Shown here one piece after another: positions 18,165 through 26,248 of a stretch of 43,580 nucleotides of DNA. Origin of the DNA: Nitrospira sp. (GTDB taxonomy: Bacteria; Nitrospirota; Nitrospiria; Nitrospirales; Nitrospiraceae); NCBI GenBank assembly GCA_005116895.1, contig SWDO01000001.1:244888-288467 (forward strand), given 5' to 3'. Position 1 is the first letter of the stretch; every line of letters begins with the position of its first letter. Made by a program: the position numbers and the translations under genes. The notes under the pieces are model-generated. The model was given only the letters and a program-made list of their open reading frames with translations, had not been told where the DNA came from and ran no database searches.

Positions 18165-19739
18165 ATGCGCATTCGAACTCTATCTTTTGTTGCCCTCAGT
18201 CTAGCCAGTCTGTTGTCTTGCAATTCCGAACAGGCAGCGGAGACCAACACCCTGCGTGAGCCTGAACCCAGCAGCCCTTCCGTGTCTGGGAATGTTTTCA
18301 GCCGGATGTTTCCAGCGGTGCCGCCTTTTGCCCCTCCGACCGATGAAACCCGGGAACAGGTGAACCAGCTCGGCGTCAGAGGAGGCCTCCTTGATGCTCG
18401 GGATGGTCAGACCAACGCGAGCAATCCCGACAATCCCAACATGACAGCAGGGTTCACATTCTTCGGGCAGTTCGTCGCGCACGATCTCTCCCGCATTAAG
18501 GAGGAGTCGCTCCTCGAGCTCACCGATCCCCGGCGGACGACGAATTTTCGCACCGCCGAATTAGATCTTGATCATCTGTATGGTGATGGCCCCGACAGAT
18601 CACCAGACCTGTACGAGACCACTTCAGAAGACATCAAATTCCGTGTCGAAGTCATCCCAGGATCCGAGCAAGTCTCCAGAAAAGGCGCGGTGCGATTCGA
18701 CGTCCCACGCGATCCCAACAAGAAGGCCATCATCGCAGACAGCCGCAACGACGAAAATGTCATCCTCAGTCAGTTCCACGTGGCCATGCTGAGGTTTCAC
18801 AATGCCGTGGTTGATCGATTGCGCTCAGATCCCGCCCAAGCCACTCGTTCGGGTCGGGAGCGGTTCAACGAGGCGCGTCGTCAGGTGACCTGGCACTATC
18901 AATGGATCATTCTCAATGAATTTTTGCCGCTGACGATCGGGCAGGAACGGGTGGATGAGATTTTGCGGAACGGGCCGCGTTTTTACAGGCTCGACGACCG
19001 GACCCAAGACTCCTTGTTTCGCAATTCGAACGGCGATCCGCTGATCCCCGTGGAATTTGCGATGGCCGCATACCGGTTTGGCCATTCGCAGGTTCGTCCC
19101 AGTTATCGGGCGAATTTTGGACCGGATAGCGGGCCGTCGGTCGCGCTGTCTATCTTCAATCCGTCAGCCGATCCAAACGATCCCGATCCCAACGACCTGC
19201 GCGGCGGCAAACGCGCCCCACGTCGATTCGTCGACTGGCAAAATTTCTTCAACTTCGATAACGACAACGCCCTCCATAACAAGCGTATCGATACGAAACT
19301 GTCGAGTCGGCTCATGCAGCTTCCTGGGCCACCGGTACCCGGAATGCCCTCGGACGGAATCCTGTCGCTGGCCTCCCGCAATCTCATCCGGCAGGTCAAT
19401 TTTGGGATTCCCTCAGGGCAAGCGATTGCCCGAAACATCGGCGTTCCGGTGCTGACGGCCGAGCAATTGTCCGAACTGACCCCGTTCGGCATGGACCGAA
19501 GCACTCCGCTCTGGTATTACATCCTGAAGGAGGCCGAAATGCTCGAAAACGGCGTGCGTCTGGGGCCGGTTGGAAGTCGGATCGTCGGAGACGTGTTGAT
19601 CGGTTTACTGAACGCCAAGAAGGACGCCTGTCCGGTCATCGATAAAAACTGCAAGCCGACCTTGCCGTCGGCTACCCCTGGAGACTTCGAGATCACCGAT
19701 TTACTGAACTTCGCCGGTGTCGTGCATCCACTGGATTAG
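18165..19739 (+). CDS. Animal-type haem peroxidase, predicted lipoprotein
   Basis: This 524-residue protein belongs to the peroxidase-cyclooxygenase (animal haem peroxidase) superfamily. A lipobox LLSC at Cys19 predicts export and lipid anchoring. The distal site FGQFVAHDLS keeps Gln and His, but the usual Asp before that His (the haem ester ligand in myeloperoxidase) is Ala. The DSRNDENVILSQFH segment retains the catalytic Arg and the second haem-linking Glu, and the proximal histidine is in AYRFGHSQVRPSY. The ATG at 18165 is chosen for AAAGGAGATG just upstream and the signal sequence; the frame is open further up to 18096. It probably has a peroxide or halide substrate, which is unknown. 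Confidence 0.9.
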   Translation: MRIRTLSFVALSLASLLSCNSEQAAETNTLREPEPSSPSVSGNVFSRMFPAVPPFAPPTDETREQVNQLGVRGGLLDARDGQTNASNPDNPNMTAGFTFFGQFVAHDLSRIKEESLLELTDPRRTTNFRTAELDLDHLYGDGPDRSPDLYETTSEDIKFRVEVIPGSEQVSRKGAVRFDVPRDPNKKAIIADSRNDENVILSQFHVAMLRFHNAVVDRLRSDPAQATRSGRERFNEARRQVTWHYQWIILNEFLPLTIGQERVDEILRNGPRFYRLDDRTQDSLFRNSNGDPLIPVEFAMAAYRFGHSQVRPSYRANFGPDSGPSVALSIFNPSADPNDPDPNDLRGGKRAPRRFVDWQNFFNFDNDNALHNKRIDTKLSSRLMQLPGPPVPGMPSDGILSLASRNLIRQVNFGIPSGQAIARNIGVPVLTAEQLSELTPFGMDRSTPLWYYILKEAEMLENGVRLGPVGSRIVGDVLIGLLNAKKDACPVIDKNCKPTLPSATPGDFEITDLLNFAGVVHPLD

Positions 19740-19818
19740 GGAAAGTCTGATTAATTCACGTTTGCACTGGAAATCGATCCACGGGTTGGCAAACAAGTAA
19801 ATCACATGGGGAAAAGAT

Positions 19819-19834
19819 GGGGTCAGTCCTTGAC
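19819..19834. repeat. Left inverted repeat flanking the RayT remnant
   Basis: GGGGTCAGTCCTTGAC matches 14 of 16 positions of the reverse complement of 20302-20317. The transposase stop codon falls inside this repeat. Such pairs bracket REP-associated tyrosine transposase genes. Confidence 0.75.
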
Positions 19835-20269
19835 GTTGCACGTTGCGAAGTGTTGAGGCTGTCGCGGGGAACGTGGTGCTCGTTCGATCCCTTTCTGAAT
19901 GTCCGAGATGCACTCGACATCGCGGCAGAATTCCTGGAGGTAACACTCCTTTCCCACGAGCAGACTTTTGAACCGGCCTTGCAGCAGGTGGCCCACCCGC
20001 TGATGGCAACGATTGAACCATTGGGTGTATGTGCCATGAAGTCGACGTAAGCCGCGACGAAGATCCGGCTCGGGCGTTTCAATCTCCAGATTGCCCATCA
20101 AACAGTATACGTAGCAGTGCCAGCGCTGTTGCTGCACCTCGCGACCGAGCAAACGGAGAAACTGCTGCCGATCGCAGTCCTCCAGGAAGATGAGCTGTTG
20201 TGCATTGCCGCGAGCGGTGATGATGTGGTAGAGAGCACCGGGAAATTCGAGGCGGAGTGGGCGAGCCAT
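19823..20269 (-). pseudogene. REP-associated tyrosine transposase (RayT), decayed
   Basis: The 148-residue frame starts like a canonical RayT of the IS200/TnpA_REP group (ARPLRLEFPGALYHIITARG, then HCYVYCLMGN and HLLQGRFKSLLV with tyrosine in ECYLQEFCR). Where the family has Asn-His-x-His before LLIETPE (the HUH metal site), this copy reads GN-LE-IETPE, an apparent in-frame loss of three residues including both histidines. After ECYLQEFCR the expected YVVLNPVRA-type segment is replaced by an unrelated short tail, so the C-terminal part is also lost. It lacks the catalytic centre and should be inactive. The inverted repeats at both ends persist. Confidence 0.85.
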
Positions 20270-20301
20270 GAGACGAGACCCTACGGTGCAGGAAGTGCAC
20301 A

Positions 20302-20317
20302 GTCAAAAACTGACCCC
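20302..20317. repeat. Right inverted repeat flanking the RayT remnant
   Basis: GTCAAAAACTGACCCC is the inverted partner (14/16) of 19819-19834. The pair delimits a unit of about 500 bp containing the decayed transposase. Confidence 0.75.
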
Positions 20318-20435
20318 GCTTCCGTTTCTCCCTAAATTGTCTTGAGCCCTACCGCAAGATCGCTTACCCTACATAAAATATAAGCTTGATTGATATCAGG
20401 CTCATCGCAGTCATACACAAAAGAAAGGACAGCTC

Positions 20436-21116
20436 ATGCGCGTTATTGTTTCCTGTTTGGCAACCCTACTCTGCCTTGGAACCGCTGGGGCATTCGCGGC
20501 AGCCCCAGAGCTCACGACCGAGGAACAAAAAACACTCTATGCGTTAGGATTGGCCATCAACCAATCGCTCAGCAATTTCACCTTGAACGAAGCTGAATTT
20601 GAAATCGTGAAGTCCGGCCTTATCGATGGGTTCTCCAAACGGCCTCCCAAGGTAGATCTCAAAGCGTATGGCATGAAGATTTCAGAGCTGCAACAGGCCC
20701 GCGCTGCGGTTCTTGCAGAAGCGGAAAAGAAAGCGGGAGCCGCGTTTCTTGCGAAAGCCGCGGCAGAATCCGGCACCAAGAAAACCGAGTCCGGGGCGAT
20801 TCTCAAGACCATCAAGGAAGGGACCGGCGCCACGCCGAAAATTATCGATATGGTCAAGGTGCACTATCAAGGAACCCTGATCGATGGAACAGTGTTCGAT
20901 AGTACCACCAGCCAGAGCGAGCCGGTCCTGTTGAGAGTGAATGAAATGAGCAAGTGTTGGGTGGAAGGGATCCAGCACATAAAAGTCGGCAGCAAGAGCA
21001 GGTTGGTCTGCCCGTCGAGTCTCGGCTATCGCGACAAGGGCTTGCCCCCGCTTATCAAGCCCGGCGCCACGTTAGTATTCGAGATCGAACTGTTCGAAAT
21101 CATTGCTCCCAAGTAG
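20436..21116 (+). CDS. FKBP-type peptidyl-prolyl cis-trans isomerase, exported
   Basis: This 226-residue protein has a signal peptide ending in AFAA, an N-terminal helical dimerisation region (about 25-125, like FkpA/Mip proteins) and a C-terminal FKBP domain (about 130-226) with VKVHYQGTLIDGTVFDS and PPLIKPGATLVFEIELFEI. It would assist folding of periplasmic proteins. The pocket is somewhat unusual: the family's V-I-x-G-W stretch reads EMSKCW, so the aromatic residue is kept but the preceding residues differ. GAAAGGA lies seven bases before the ATG. A strong terminator follows. Confidence 0.92.
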   Translation: MRVIVSCLATLLCLGTAGAFAAAPELTTEEQKTLYALGLAINQSLSNFTLNEAEFEIVKSGLIDGFSKRPPKVDLKAYGMKISELQQARAAVLAEAEKKAGAAFLAKAAAESGTKKTESGAILKTIKEGTGATPKIIDMVKVHYQGTLIDGTVFDSTTSQSEPVLLRVNEMSKCWVEGIQHIKVGSKSRLVCPSSLGYRDKGLPPLIKPGATLVFEIELFEIIAPK

Positions 21117-21136
21117 CTGCACGCAACAAGTTCGCA

Positions 21137-21185
21137 CGAGGGCGAGCGGGATATGCTCCCGCTGCCCTCGCGTTCTTTCCCTCAG
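21137..21185 (+). terminator. Terminator after the FKBP gene
   Basis: CGAGGGC and AGCGGG pair with CCCGCT and GCCCTCG around a single-base bulge (21137-21170), with a loop of six bases or so and a pyrimidine-rich tail containing TTCTTTCCCT. It begins 20 bp after the stop. Confidence 0.75.
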
Positions 21186-21348
21186 GGGTCACCATGATGG
21201 TCACCCATTAGTCGGCTCATAGGTGACCCCACTCTACTAACACCGACCTCTGCCTCTCGTCACTCTGTATGAGTGCACGCCACATTTGTTCTTGACGGGA
21301 CCCGGCTCTCAGCGTAGCCTCCCGCCGGGCTTTCATCAGCAGGAGAAT

Positions 21349-22671
21349 ATGACGGTGGAGGAATGGCGCTATCGCCTCATTGCGGGCATCGGTTTCGTCA
21401 CGATCGCATGGCTGGCCTGGGTCACAGGGAAGCGCTCTCGGCTGAACTGGAGGACCATTGGGGGCAGCGTGGCATTGGCTTGGGGACTCGGCATCGTGTC
21501 CTTTTGGTTTCCAGGCTCCCGCTGGCTCTGGAGCATGATCAACGATCTGGTGGTCGCCGTGCTCACCGCCTCGCAAAAAGGCACGGTGTTTCTTCTTGGG
21601 CCTCTCGCACTTGGCCCCGGCCAGACGTTGCCGGATGGGACGGTCTCGATCGGGTTCATCTTGGCGGCGCAAGCGCTGCCGGCAGTCGTGTTCTTTGCCT
21701 CCTTGATGGCGGGTCTCTACCATTTAGGCGCCATGCAAGCGATCGTGGGGTTGTTTGCCCGGCTTTTTTACCGAACCATGGGTTTATCGGGAGCCGAGTC
21801 TCTCTCCGGCGCCGCGAATATCTTCGTCGGTATCGAGGCGGGCTTGATTATCCGTCCCTACCTCGCAGCCATGACGCAGTCGGAACTGCTCTTGGTGCTA
21901 ACGTGCATGATGGCGACCGTGGCGAGCACCGTCATGGGCATCTATGTGTCGGCGCTACAACATACGGTGCCTCAGATCGCCGGGCATTTGATTTCCGCAT
22001 CAATCATTTCGATTCCTTGTGCCGTGCTCATCAGCAAACTCGCCTTTCCTGAAGATGGACAGCCCGTGACCCTGGGCGGCGTGCCCTCTGAACCTACCGG
22101 CGGGAACTCATCTCCTGCATCCGACAGTGATGCGAACCCGCCGCCCTCCAACCTCATTGTCGCGTTGATCGATGGCGCAGGACAGGGCATAAAAATGGCT
22201 GTCGGCATTGCCGCGTTACTGATCGTGTTTCTTGGATTGGAAGCGTTGGTAGATTTGGCGCTGGCACAGCTTCCTACGATCGGTGGAACGCCTCTCTCCA
22301 TCACGCGAATCCTCGCCTGGCTGACCTGGCCGTTCGCCGTCCTCCTCGGTCTCCGGCCTGAGGAATGGCAGATCGGCGCGGACTTACTGGGGTCGCGGTT
22401 TATTGAGACGGAAGTCGCGGCCTATTTCAAGTTGGCCGCCGTGCAAGCCGCGTCTCCGCCGCCGCTCTCTCCACGGTCCCTCACAACCATGACCTATGCC
22501 CTCTGCGGATTCGTGCATGTGGCGAGCATGGGCATCTTTGTCGGCGGCATCTCCGCCTTGGTGCCGCATCGGGCAAAAGATATCTCGCTCCTGGGACTGC
22601 GTGCGTTGTGGACCGCCTATTTGACGACGTTGCTGACCGGCTGTATTGCAGGAGTCCTCGCATCTTCCTAG
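21349..22671 (+). CDS. Concentrative nucleoside transporter (NupC/CNT family)
   Basis: This 440-residue polytopic protein is a cation-coupled nucleoside importer of the CNT family. Family blocks are visible: GFILAAQALPAVVFFASLMAGLYHLG split over two helices, the binding-site region GLSGAESLSGAANIFVGIEAG, and CGFVHVASMGIFVGGISAL near the C-terminus. The ATG at 21349 is chosen because AGGAGAAT precedes it; the frame is open to 21286. The substrate would be a nucleoside for salvage; which one cannot be seen. A Pro/Ser-rich loop (about 255-275) is longer than usual. Confidence 0.9.
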   Translation: MTVEEWRYRLIAGIGFVTIAWLAWVTGKRSRLNWRTIGGSVALAWGLGIVSFWFPGSRWLWSMINDLVVAVLTASQKGTVFLLGPLALGPGQTLPDGTVSIGFILAAQALPAVVFFASLMAGLYHLGAMQAIVGLFARLFYRTMGLSGAESLSGAANIFVGIEAGLIIRPYLAAMTQSELLLVLTCMMATVASTVMGIYVSALQHTVPQIAGHLISASIISIPCAVLISKLAFPEDGQPVTLGGVPSEPTGGNSSPASDSDANPPPSNLIVALIDGAGQGIKMAVGIAALLIVFLGLEALVDLALAQLPTIGGTPLSITRILAWLTWPFAVLLGLRPEEWQIGADLLGSRFIETEVAAYFKLAAVQAASPPPLSPRSLTTMTYALCGFVHVASMGIFVGGISALVPHRAKDISLLGLRALWTAYLTTLLTGCIAGVLASS

Positions 22672-22840
22672 AATGTGCTCTCATTGATCCCTGTCCAGCC
22701 TCGTACCAGCGGACGAACCGTTCTCACGTTAGTCGCTCCCTTCACAATACCAGCGCATGAATGATTCGCGAATCGGCATTCAGATAGAGCGCCTCGATTA
22801 AACGGACATAGACGTCAAACGGCGTAAGACTTGTGTTTCG

Positions 22841-22869
22841 TTGAATTGACGCAAGATCCTGCCTATACT
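22841..22869 (+). promoter_or_regulatory. Promoter of the HEPN-MNT module
   Basis: -35 TTGAAT (22841-22846), 17-nt spacer, -10 TATACT (22864-22869). The expected start of transcription, seven bases beyond the -10, coincides with the ATG at 22876, which suggests a leaderless message. Confidence 0.65.
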
Positions 22870-22875
22870 GCCGTC

Positions 22876-23259
22876 ATGAATCCTGATGCACAACGATGGC
22901 GCGAACTCGCCCTGTATGACCTCGGGACAGCGGACGCGATGCTGTCCGCAGGTCGGTATCTCTATGTGCTGTTCTGCTGCCAACAGGCGATCGAGAAAGA
23001 TCTGAAAGGACTTATCGTCGAGCGCTGTGGTATGTTCCCTCCCCGCACGCATGATCTGGCCAAGCTGGCTCATGTGGCCAAGATCACACCGGACGAGGGT
23101 CAGGACCTCTTTCTCAGGACACTCACAAAATACTATATTGGCACACGGTATCCCGAAGAGGTGCGGACACTCGCAGACGAGGCAACGAGAGAACTCGCGA
23201 CTCGCTTACTGGCGCAGACCAAGGAGCTCCTCCGATGGCTCGAAACTTTGTCGAGATAG
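22876..23259 (+). CDS. HEPN domain protein of a HEPN-MNT toxin-antitoxin pair
   Basis: This 127-residue HEPN protein has the family pattern of an N-terminal ALYDLGTADAMLSAGRY helix, CCQQAIEKDLKGLI, a THDLAKL turn and YYIGTRYPEEV. HEPN proteins paired with an MNT nucleotidyltransferase form toxin-antitoxin modules in which the HEPN partner is the RNase toxin and is AMPylated or bound by the MNT. The Rx4-6H RNase motif of classic HEPN toxins is not obvious, so toxicity is inferred from pairing only. The ATG at 22876 sits directly at the predicted transcription start; it overlaps the MNT gene by 25 bp. Confidence 0.85.
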   Translation: MNPDAQRWRELALYDLGTADAMLSAGRYLYVLFCCQQAIEKDLKGLIVERCGMFPPRTHDLAKLAHVAKITPDEGQDLFLRTLTKYYIGTRYPEEVRTLADEATRELATRLLAQTKELLRWLETLSR

Positions 23260-23558
23260 AAACAGTCGCAAGCCGAACCTTGACCCTGCTGAAGGAACGA
23301 ATCCCGGTCACGCAGGCCTACATCTTCGGATCTCATGTCGAAGGTGTTCCCGATGAGAACAGCGACATTGATATTGCGGCCTTTAGCCCCGCCGCGGATG
23401 CAATGGATGCCGCCACAAGAGTTGCGCTGATTGTCGATGTGGAACGGCAAGTGGGCGCGTCTGTCGAGCTGCACTTATACGGAGCCAGTCAATACGCTGA
23501 AGCCCGCCCCACCAATTTCTTTGGGTATCTGCTCACCCACGGTAAGCCGATTCGCTAA
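23235..23558 (+). CDS. MNT-type nucleotidyltransferase, antitoxin partner
   Basis: This 107-residue minimal nucleotidyltransferase has the signature IFGSHVEGVPDENSDIDIAAF, with the GS motif and DxD metal-binding aspartates. The third catalytic carboxylate is probably in SVELHLY. It overlaps the HEPN gene end by 25 bp, the usual order for HEPN then MNT. By analogy with MntA it would neutralise the HEPN partner, perhaps by AMPylation. No separate promoter is visible. Confidence 0.88.
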   Translation: MARNFVEIETVASRTLTLLKERIPVTQAYIFGSHVEGVPDENSDIDIAAFSPAADAMDAATRVALIVDVERQVGASVELHLYGASQYAEARPTNFFGYLLTHGKPIR

Positions 23559-23659
23559 CCGGTTGCTCATACATCGTGCCGAGTGACGACCAGGCAATGA
23601 AAAACGCCGGGATCACGAAGAGCTGCTCCACGGACACAAACGACAGAACGAGGACACGC

Positions 23660-23898
23660 CTGAGTCCGACAACTTTCATGGCAGGAGGATTTCGGTTTTC
23701 CTTCTTCTCCCTAAAGAGACACAACCGCATGTTCATGTGTACTCTGAAATAGGAGAGGCGAAATTCTGGCTTGATCCTTCCGTGGAACTGACCAAGAACT
23801 CTGGTATGACAACTCGGCAGATCCGGGCAGCCAAGAGCTTAATCGAGGAGCATGAGGATGAAATCCGCAGCGCTTGGCAGACACATTTCGGAGGCTGA
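23660..23898 (+). pseudogene. DUF4160 gene with a frameshift
   Basis: The first frame, from about 23660, reads SPTTFMAGGFRFSFFSL. The rest is in the next frame: KETQPHVHVYSE, GEAKFWLDPSVEL, then a helical end RSAWQTHFGG and TGA at 23896-23898. Together they match DUF4160, whose members pair with DUF2442. One base appears missing in the A-run after CTA near 23712 (CTAAAGAG instead of an expected CTAAAAGAG). No ATG fits the conserved start; a CTG at 23660 with GAGG upstream is possible. The end overlaps the DUF2442 gene by 47 bp, the usual linkage. Confidence 0.75.
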
Positions 23899-24169
23899 GG
23901 TGACCAACATCTCCAAGCATGGCTTCTGGCTGCTTCTGGCTGATGAGGAACTGTTTATTCCGTTCAAAAACTTCCCCAGGTTCAAGGACGCCTCTATCTC
24001 GGAGATCGTACGAGTGGAATGGCCGCATCCCCATCACCTCTATTGGCCGGATCTTGATATTGATCTCGCAGTCGACTCTATCAGAGCTCCGGAGAACTTT
24101 CCGCTCATCTCAAAGAGAACACGCCCTGCCAAACCTTCACACCGACGAGTGAAGCTCAAGCGCGGCTAG
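23852..24169 (+). CDS. DUF2442 domain protein
   Basis: This 105-residue protein carries the DUF2442 pattern: VTNISKHGFWLLL, ELFIPFKNFPRFKDASI, HHLYWPDLDIDLAVDSI and a basic tail RRVKLKRG. Its biochemical function is unknown. DUF2442 genes recur directly after DUF4160 genes, and such pairs have been proposed as toxin-antitoxin-like. Here the upstream partner is frameshifted while this gene is intact. ATG at 23852 is used; another Met two codons later is possible. Confidence 0.85.
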   Translation: MRMKSAALGRHISEAEVTNISKHGFWLLLADEELFIPFKNFPRFKDASISEIVRVEWPHPHHLYWPDLDIDLAVDSIRAPENFPLISKRTRPAKPSHRRVKLKRG

Positions 24170-24329
24170 CCCATTCCATTCCGGCGAGTCCAATCCCTAC
24201 CTCGATCAGCAGCAGGCCTTTGACGAGCGTGAACACGGCGATGGTTGCGATGCTAACCTGATGAGAACGTGTTCGCCTTGCTGTGGAGGGTAAACGGTTG
24301 AAGAACGCGTGGCTGGTGGCGGGAGTGAA
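24156..24329 (-). other. Possible membrane-protein remnant without start codon
   Basis: A minus-strand open frame ends at TGA 24158-24156 and contains a strongly protein-like helix, VSIATIAVFTLVKGLLLIE, reminiscent of DUF2127-type small membrane proteins. There is no ATG, GTG or TTG start in frame before the upstream stop at 24332-24330. It is best read as a degraded fragment; the call is tentative. The rest of 24170-24467 shows nothing else. Confidence 0.3.
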
Positions 24330-24467
24330 TTAGGATCGGGATCCAAGAGTCTTCAATTCAATGGTCAGATCGCAAGGCCCGACCCTACTTGAGTTCCCAC
24401 ACATTCACAGAGCCCACTTGGAAAAGTAGTCGGTCCCTATTTCTTGTTTGTAAAGCGGGAGCTAATT

Positions 24468-26225
24468 TTACCCTGTTTTAGGCGAACAACTTGAGCCTAG
24501 CGCACTAGTGAGCGATGACTTTCTGTGTACCTCAATCGCATGAACTATGTTCTGCAGGAGAGGTCGGAAGCCGGTGAAGTCAACTTTGTCGGCGTTTGGC
24601 CTGATCACTTTATGAGCGAATACCACCTTGCCGTAATGCTTCTCAGGGTCGAAATTATTTCCGTCGTTAAAAGTCTTGCCTTCAATCACAGTCTTTTTAA
24701 TGCGAGCATCAAAAGAGTCTTCTATTTTTGATTTCGTCACTCCATCTTGAAGTGGTGTCGGTACGGCATACAGATTCCTGTACACGTATACGAATGGTTC
24801 AGCGCCCGTCGGGTTGACCTTCGAAACGTTTCTTATTACCTTCCGAATTTTTTGGCCCTCTTCATCGTTGTCATAAATCACAAGAACGGGCTGGGCCAGA
24901 CCAGGCCCTGAAAATTGTGCCATCTCCTTAGGATAATCTTTGATGAAATTACAAAGTACCCCACTGCCACCGTCCTTCAGACCGAGAATCCTTGCAGTGC
25001 TTGTCCTTGGGTACTTGTAAATCCGAATCTTGAGCCTTGCCTTCCCAGCCCCCGCAAGCTCAACTAGTTCAGGAAACTCACTTGCCAAGCTCACAATCGC
25101 ATGAGTGAGATATACATTGTCAGTTTCGCCCTCGCAAATGAGCACTGGAGCGGATGCCGCATAGAAGGTGCTGTAGAAGAGGAACCGTCGGTAGGTGGCC
25201 TTAAGCGAGGCCGAATATTCGTCGGTACGTGAGTGGTTGAAACACTCAACACTGTCTACGAAGCCCAGCATGCCGTGTAGCTCATTCAGAGTGCCTGGGC
25301 GTTTTTCAAAGACAACCTTTTTATCTCTCGTGACTGAACCTAGAATCTCAAATTGCCCTGTAGTCACAAGCCTGTGCACCATGGCCCTTATGTTGTGGCG
25401 GTACTCCCTGGCCACATTGATTTTCTTATTCACAACAAGCCCCGTCACGTTCTGGCGCGAATCACGATACATCATACGGGTTTTCTTTGAGTTGACCCGA
25501 AATCCAGTTCGTTCAATTACCTGTTTTAGAGGTTCACCGGGCAGCCACAAATGGGCCCGATCTGCGCTGGTAGCAGATGGACCTGCAATTTGAAACGGGA
25601 AATCCTTCTTGTTGATGGAAAAGGTGAGGTCATCTGCATATCGTGAATAGGTGCAGCCACACTCGGAGGCCAACTTGACCAGACGCATATCAAGCACATG
25701 TGTGACAAGGTTTGAGATAATGGGCGAACATGGACTACCTTGTGGTAGCGAATTCTCGTGGCATGAGATCTGGGCAATGACAGTGGCAACCCGTTCCTGG
25801 AGCATGAAGTCTCTGTTCCTGAGAAAGTACCCCCGGACCCTGCCAAAGTTGATTGATGGGAAGAAATTCTCCAAGTCAACATTAAAGACCCAACGTCGGT
25901 TCCGATGTTGTTTTGCGTTGGTGATGATCGACCGATCCCGTTTAAAGCCATGGGCAATCTGATCCTTGCGCTTGGCACTAGCATTGATCTCGTCGTGGCA
26001 ATCCTGAAGTAAGTCGGATAACCTCCGCTGAAGGAGCTTTAGCCTCTCAACAGGTGCCTGGATCGTACGCTGCCCGCCGCTTCGCTTGGGGATCTGGAAC
26101 GTTGTGTATTTACATTCCGGAGGCTGCTTATAGAGAAGGTAGGATATGGCCTTCGGTTTGAAACCTAGGAGGGTTGCTAAATCGCTTATGGATGTTGCTG
26201 CCTTTAGGCCGGCCAACCTCGACAT
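24468..26225 (-). CDS. Retron reverse transcriptase fused to a TOPRIM domain (Ec67/Eco2-like)
   Basis: This 585-residue protein combines a retron-type reverse transcriptase with a C-terminal TOPRIM domain. RT signatures are NVDLENFFPSI (Asp117), LPQGSPCSPIISNL (160-173), catalytic YADD (196-199), the retron VTG motif (260-262) and a thumb region to about 345. The TOPRIM half shows VLICEGETDNVYL (Glu365) and VLVIYDNDEEG (Asp452, Asp454), the E plus DxD metal site. RT-TOPRIM fusions are the hallmark of retron Ec67/Eco2, an antiphage system in which TOPRIM is the effector. The matching msr-msd lies 23 bp upstream. A weak ribosome site (AGAAAAGC) precedes the ATG. Lower GC than neighbours suggests recent acquisition. 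Confidence 0.93.
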   Translation of the reverse strand: MSRLAGLKAATSISDLATLLGFKPKAISYLLYKQPPECKYTTFQIPKRSGGQRTIQAPVERLKLLQRRLSDLLQDCHDEINASAKRKDQIAHGFKRDRSIITNAKQHRNRRWVFNVDLENFFPSINFGRVRGYFLRNRDFMLQERVATVIAQISCHENSLPQGSPCSPIISNLVTHVLDMRLVKLASECGCTYSRYADDLTFSINKKDFPFQIAGPSATSADRAHLWLPGEPLKQVIERTGFRVNSKKTRMMYRDSRQNVTGLVVNKKINVAREYRHNIRAMVHRLVTTGQFEILGSVTRDKKVVFEKRPGTLNELHGMLGFVDSVECFNHSRTDEYSASLKATYRRFLFYSTFYAASAPVLICEGETDNVYLTHAIVSLASEFPELVELAGAGKARLKIRIYKYPRTSTARILGLKDGGSGVLCNFIKDYPKEMAQFSGPGLAQPVLVIYDNDEEGQKIRKVIRNVSKVNPTGAEPFVYVYRNLYAVPTPLQDGVTKSKIEDSFDARIKKTVIEGKTFNDGNNFDPEKHYGKVVFAHKVIRPNADKVDFTGFRPLLQNIVHAIEVHRKSSLTSALGSSCSPKTG

Positions 26226-26248
26226 GCTTTTCTAGAGTAATGAAGGGT

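Noticed and set aside
23533-23736. 67-codon minus-strand frame with a hydrophobic helix
   Set aside because: Antisense to the DUF4160 pseudogene and the MNT end; no ribosome site before its possible start codons.
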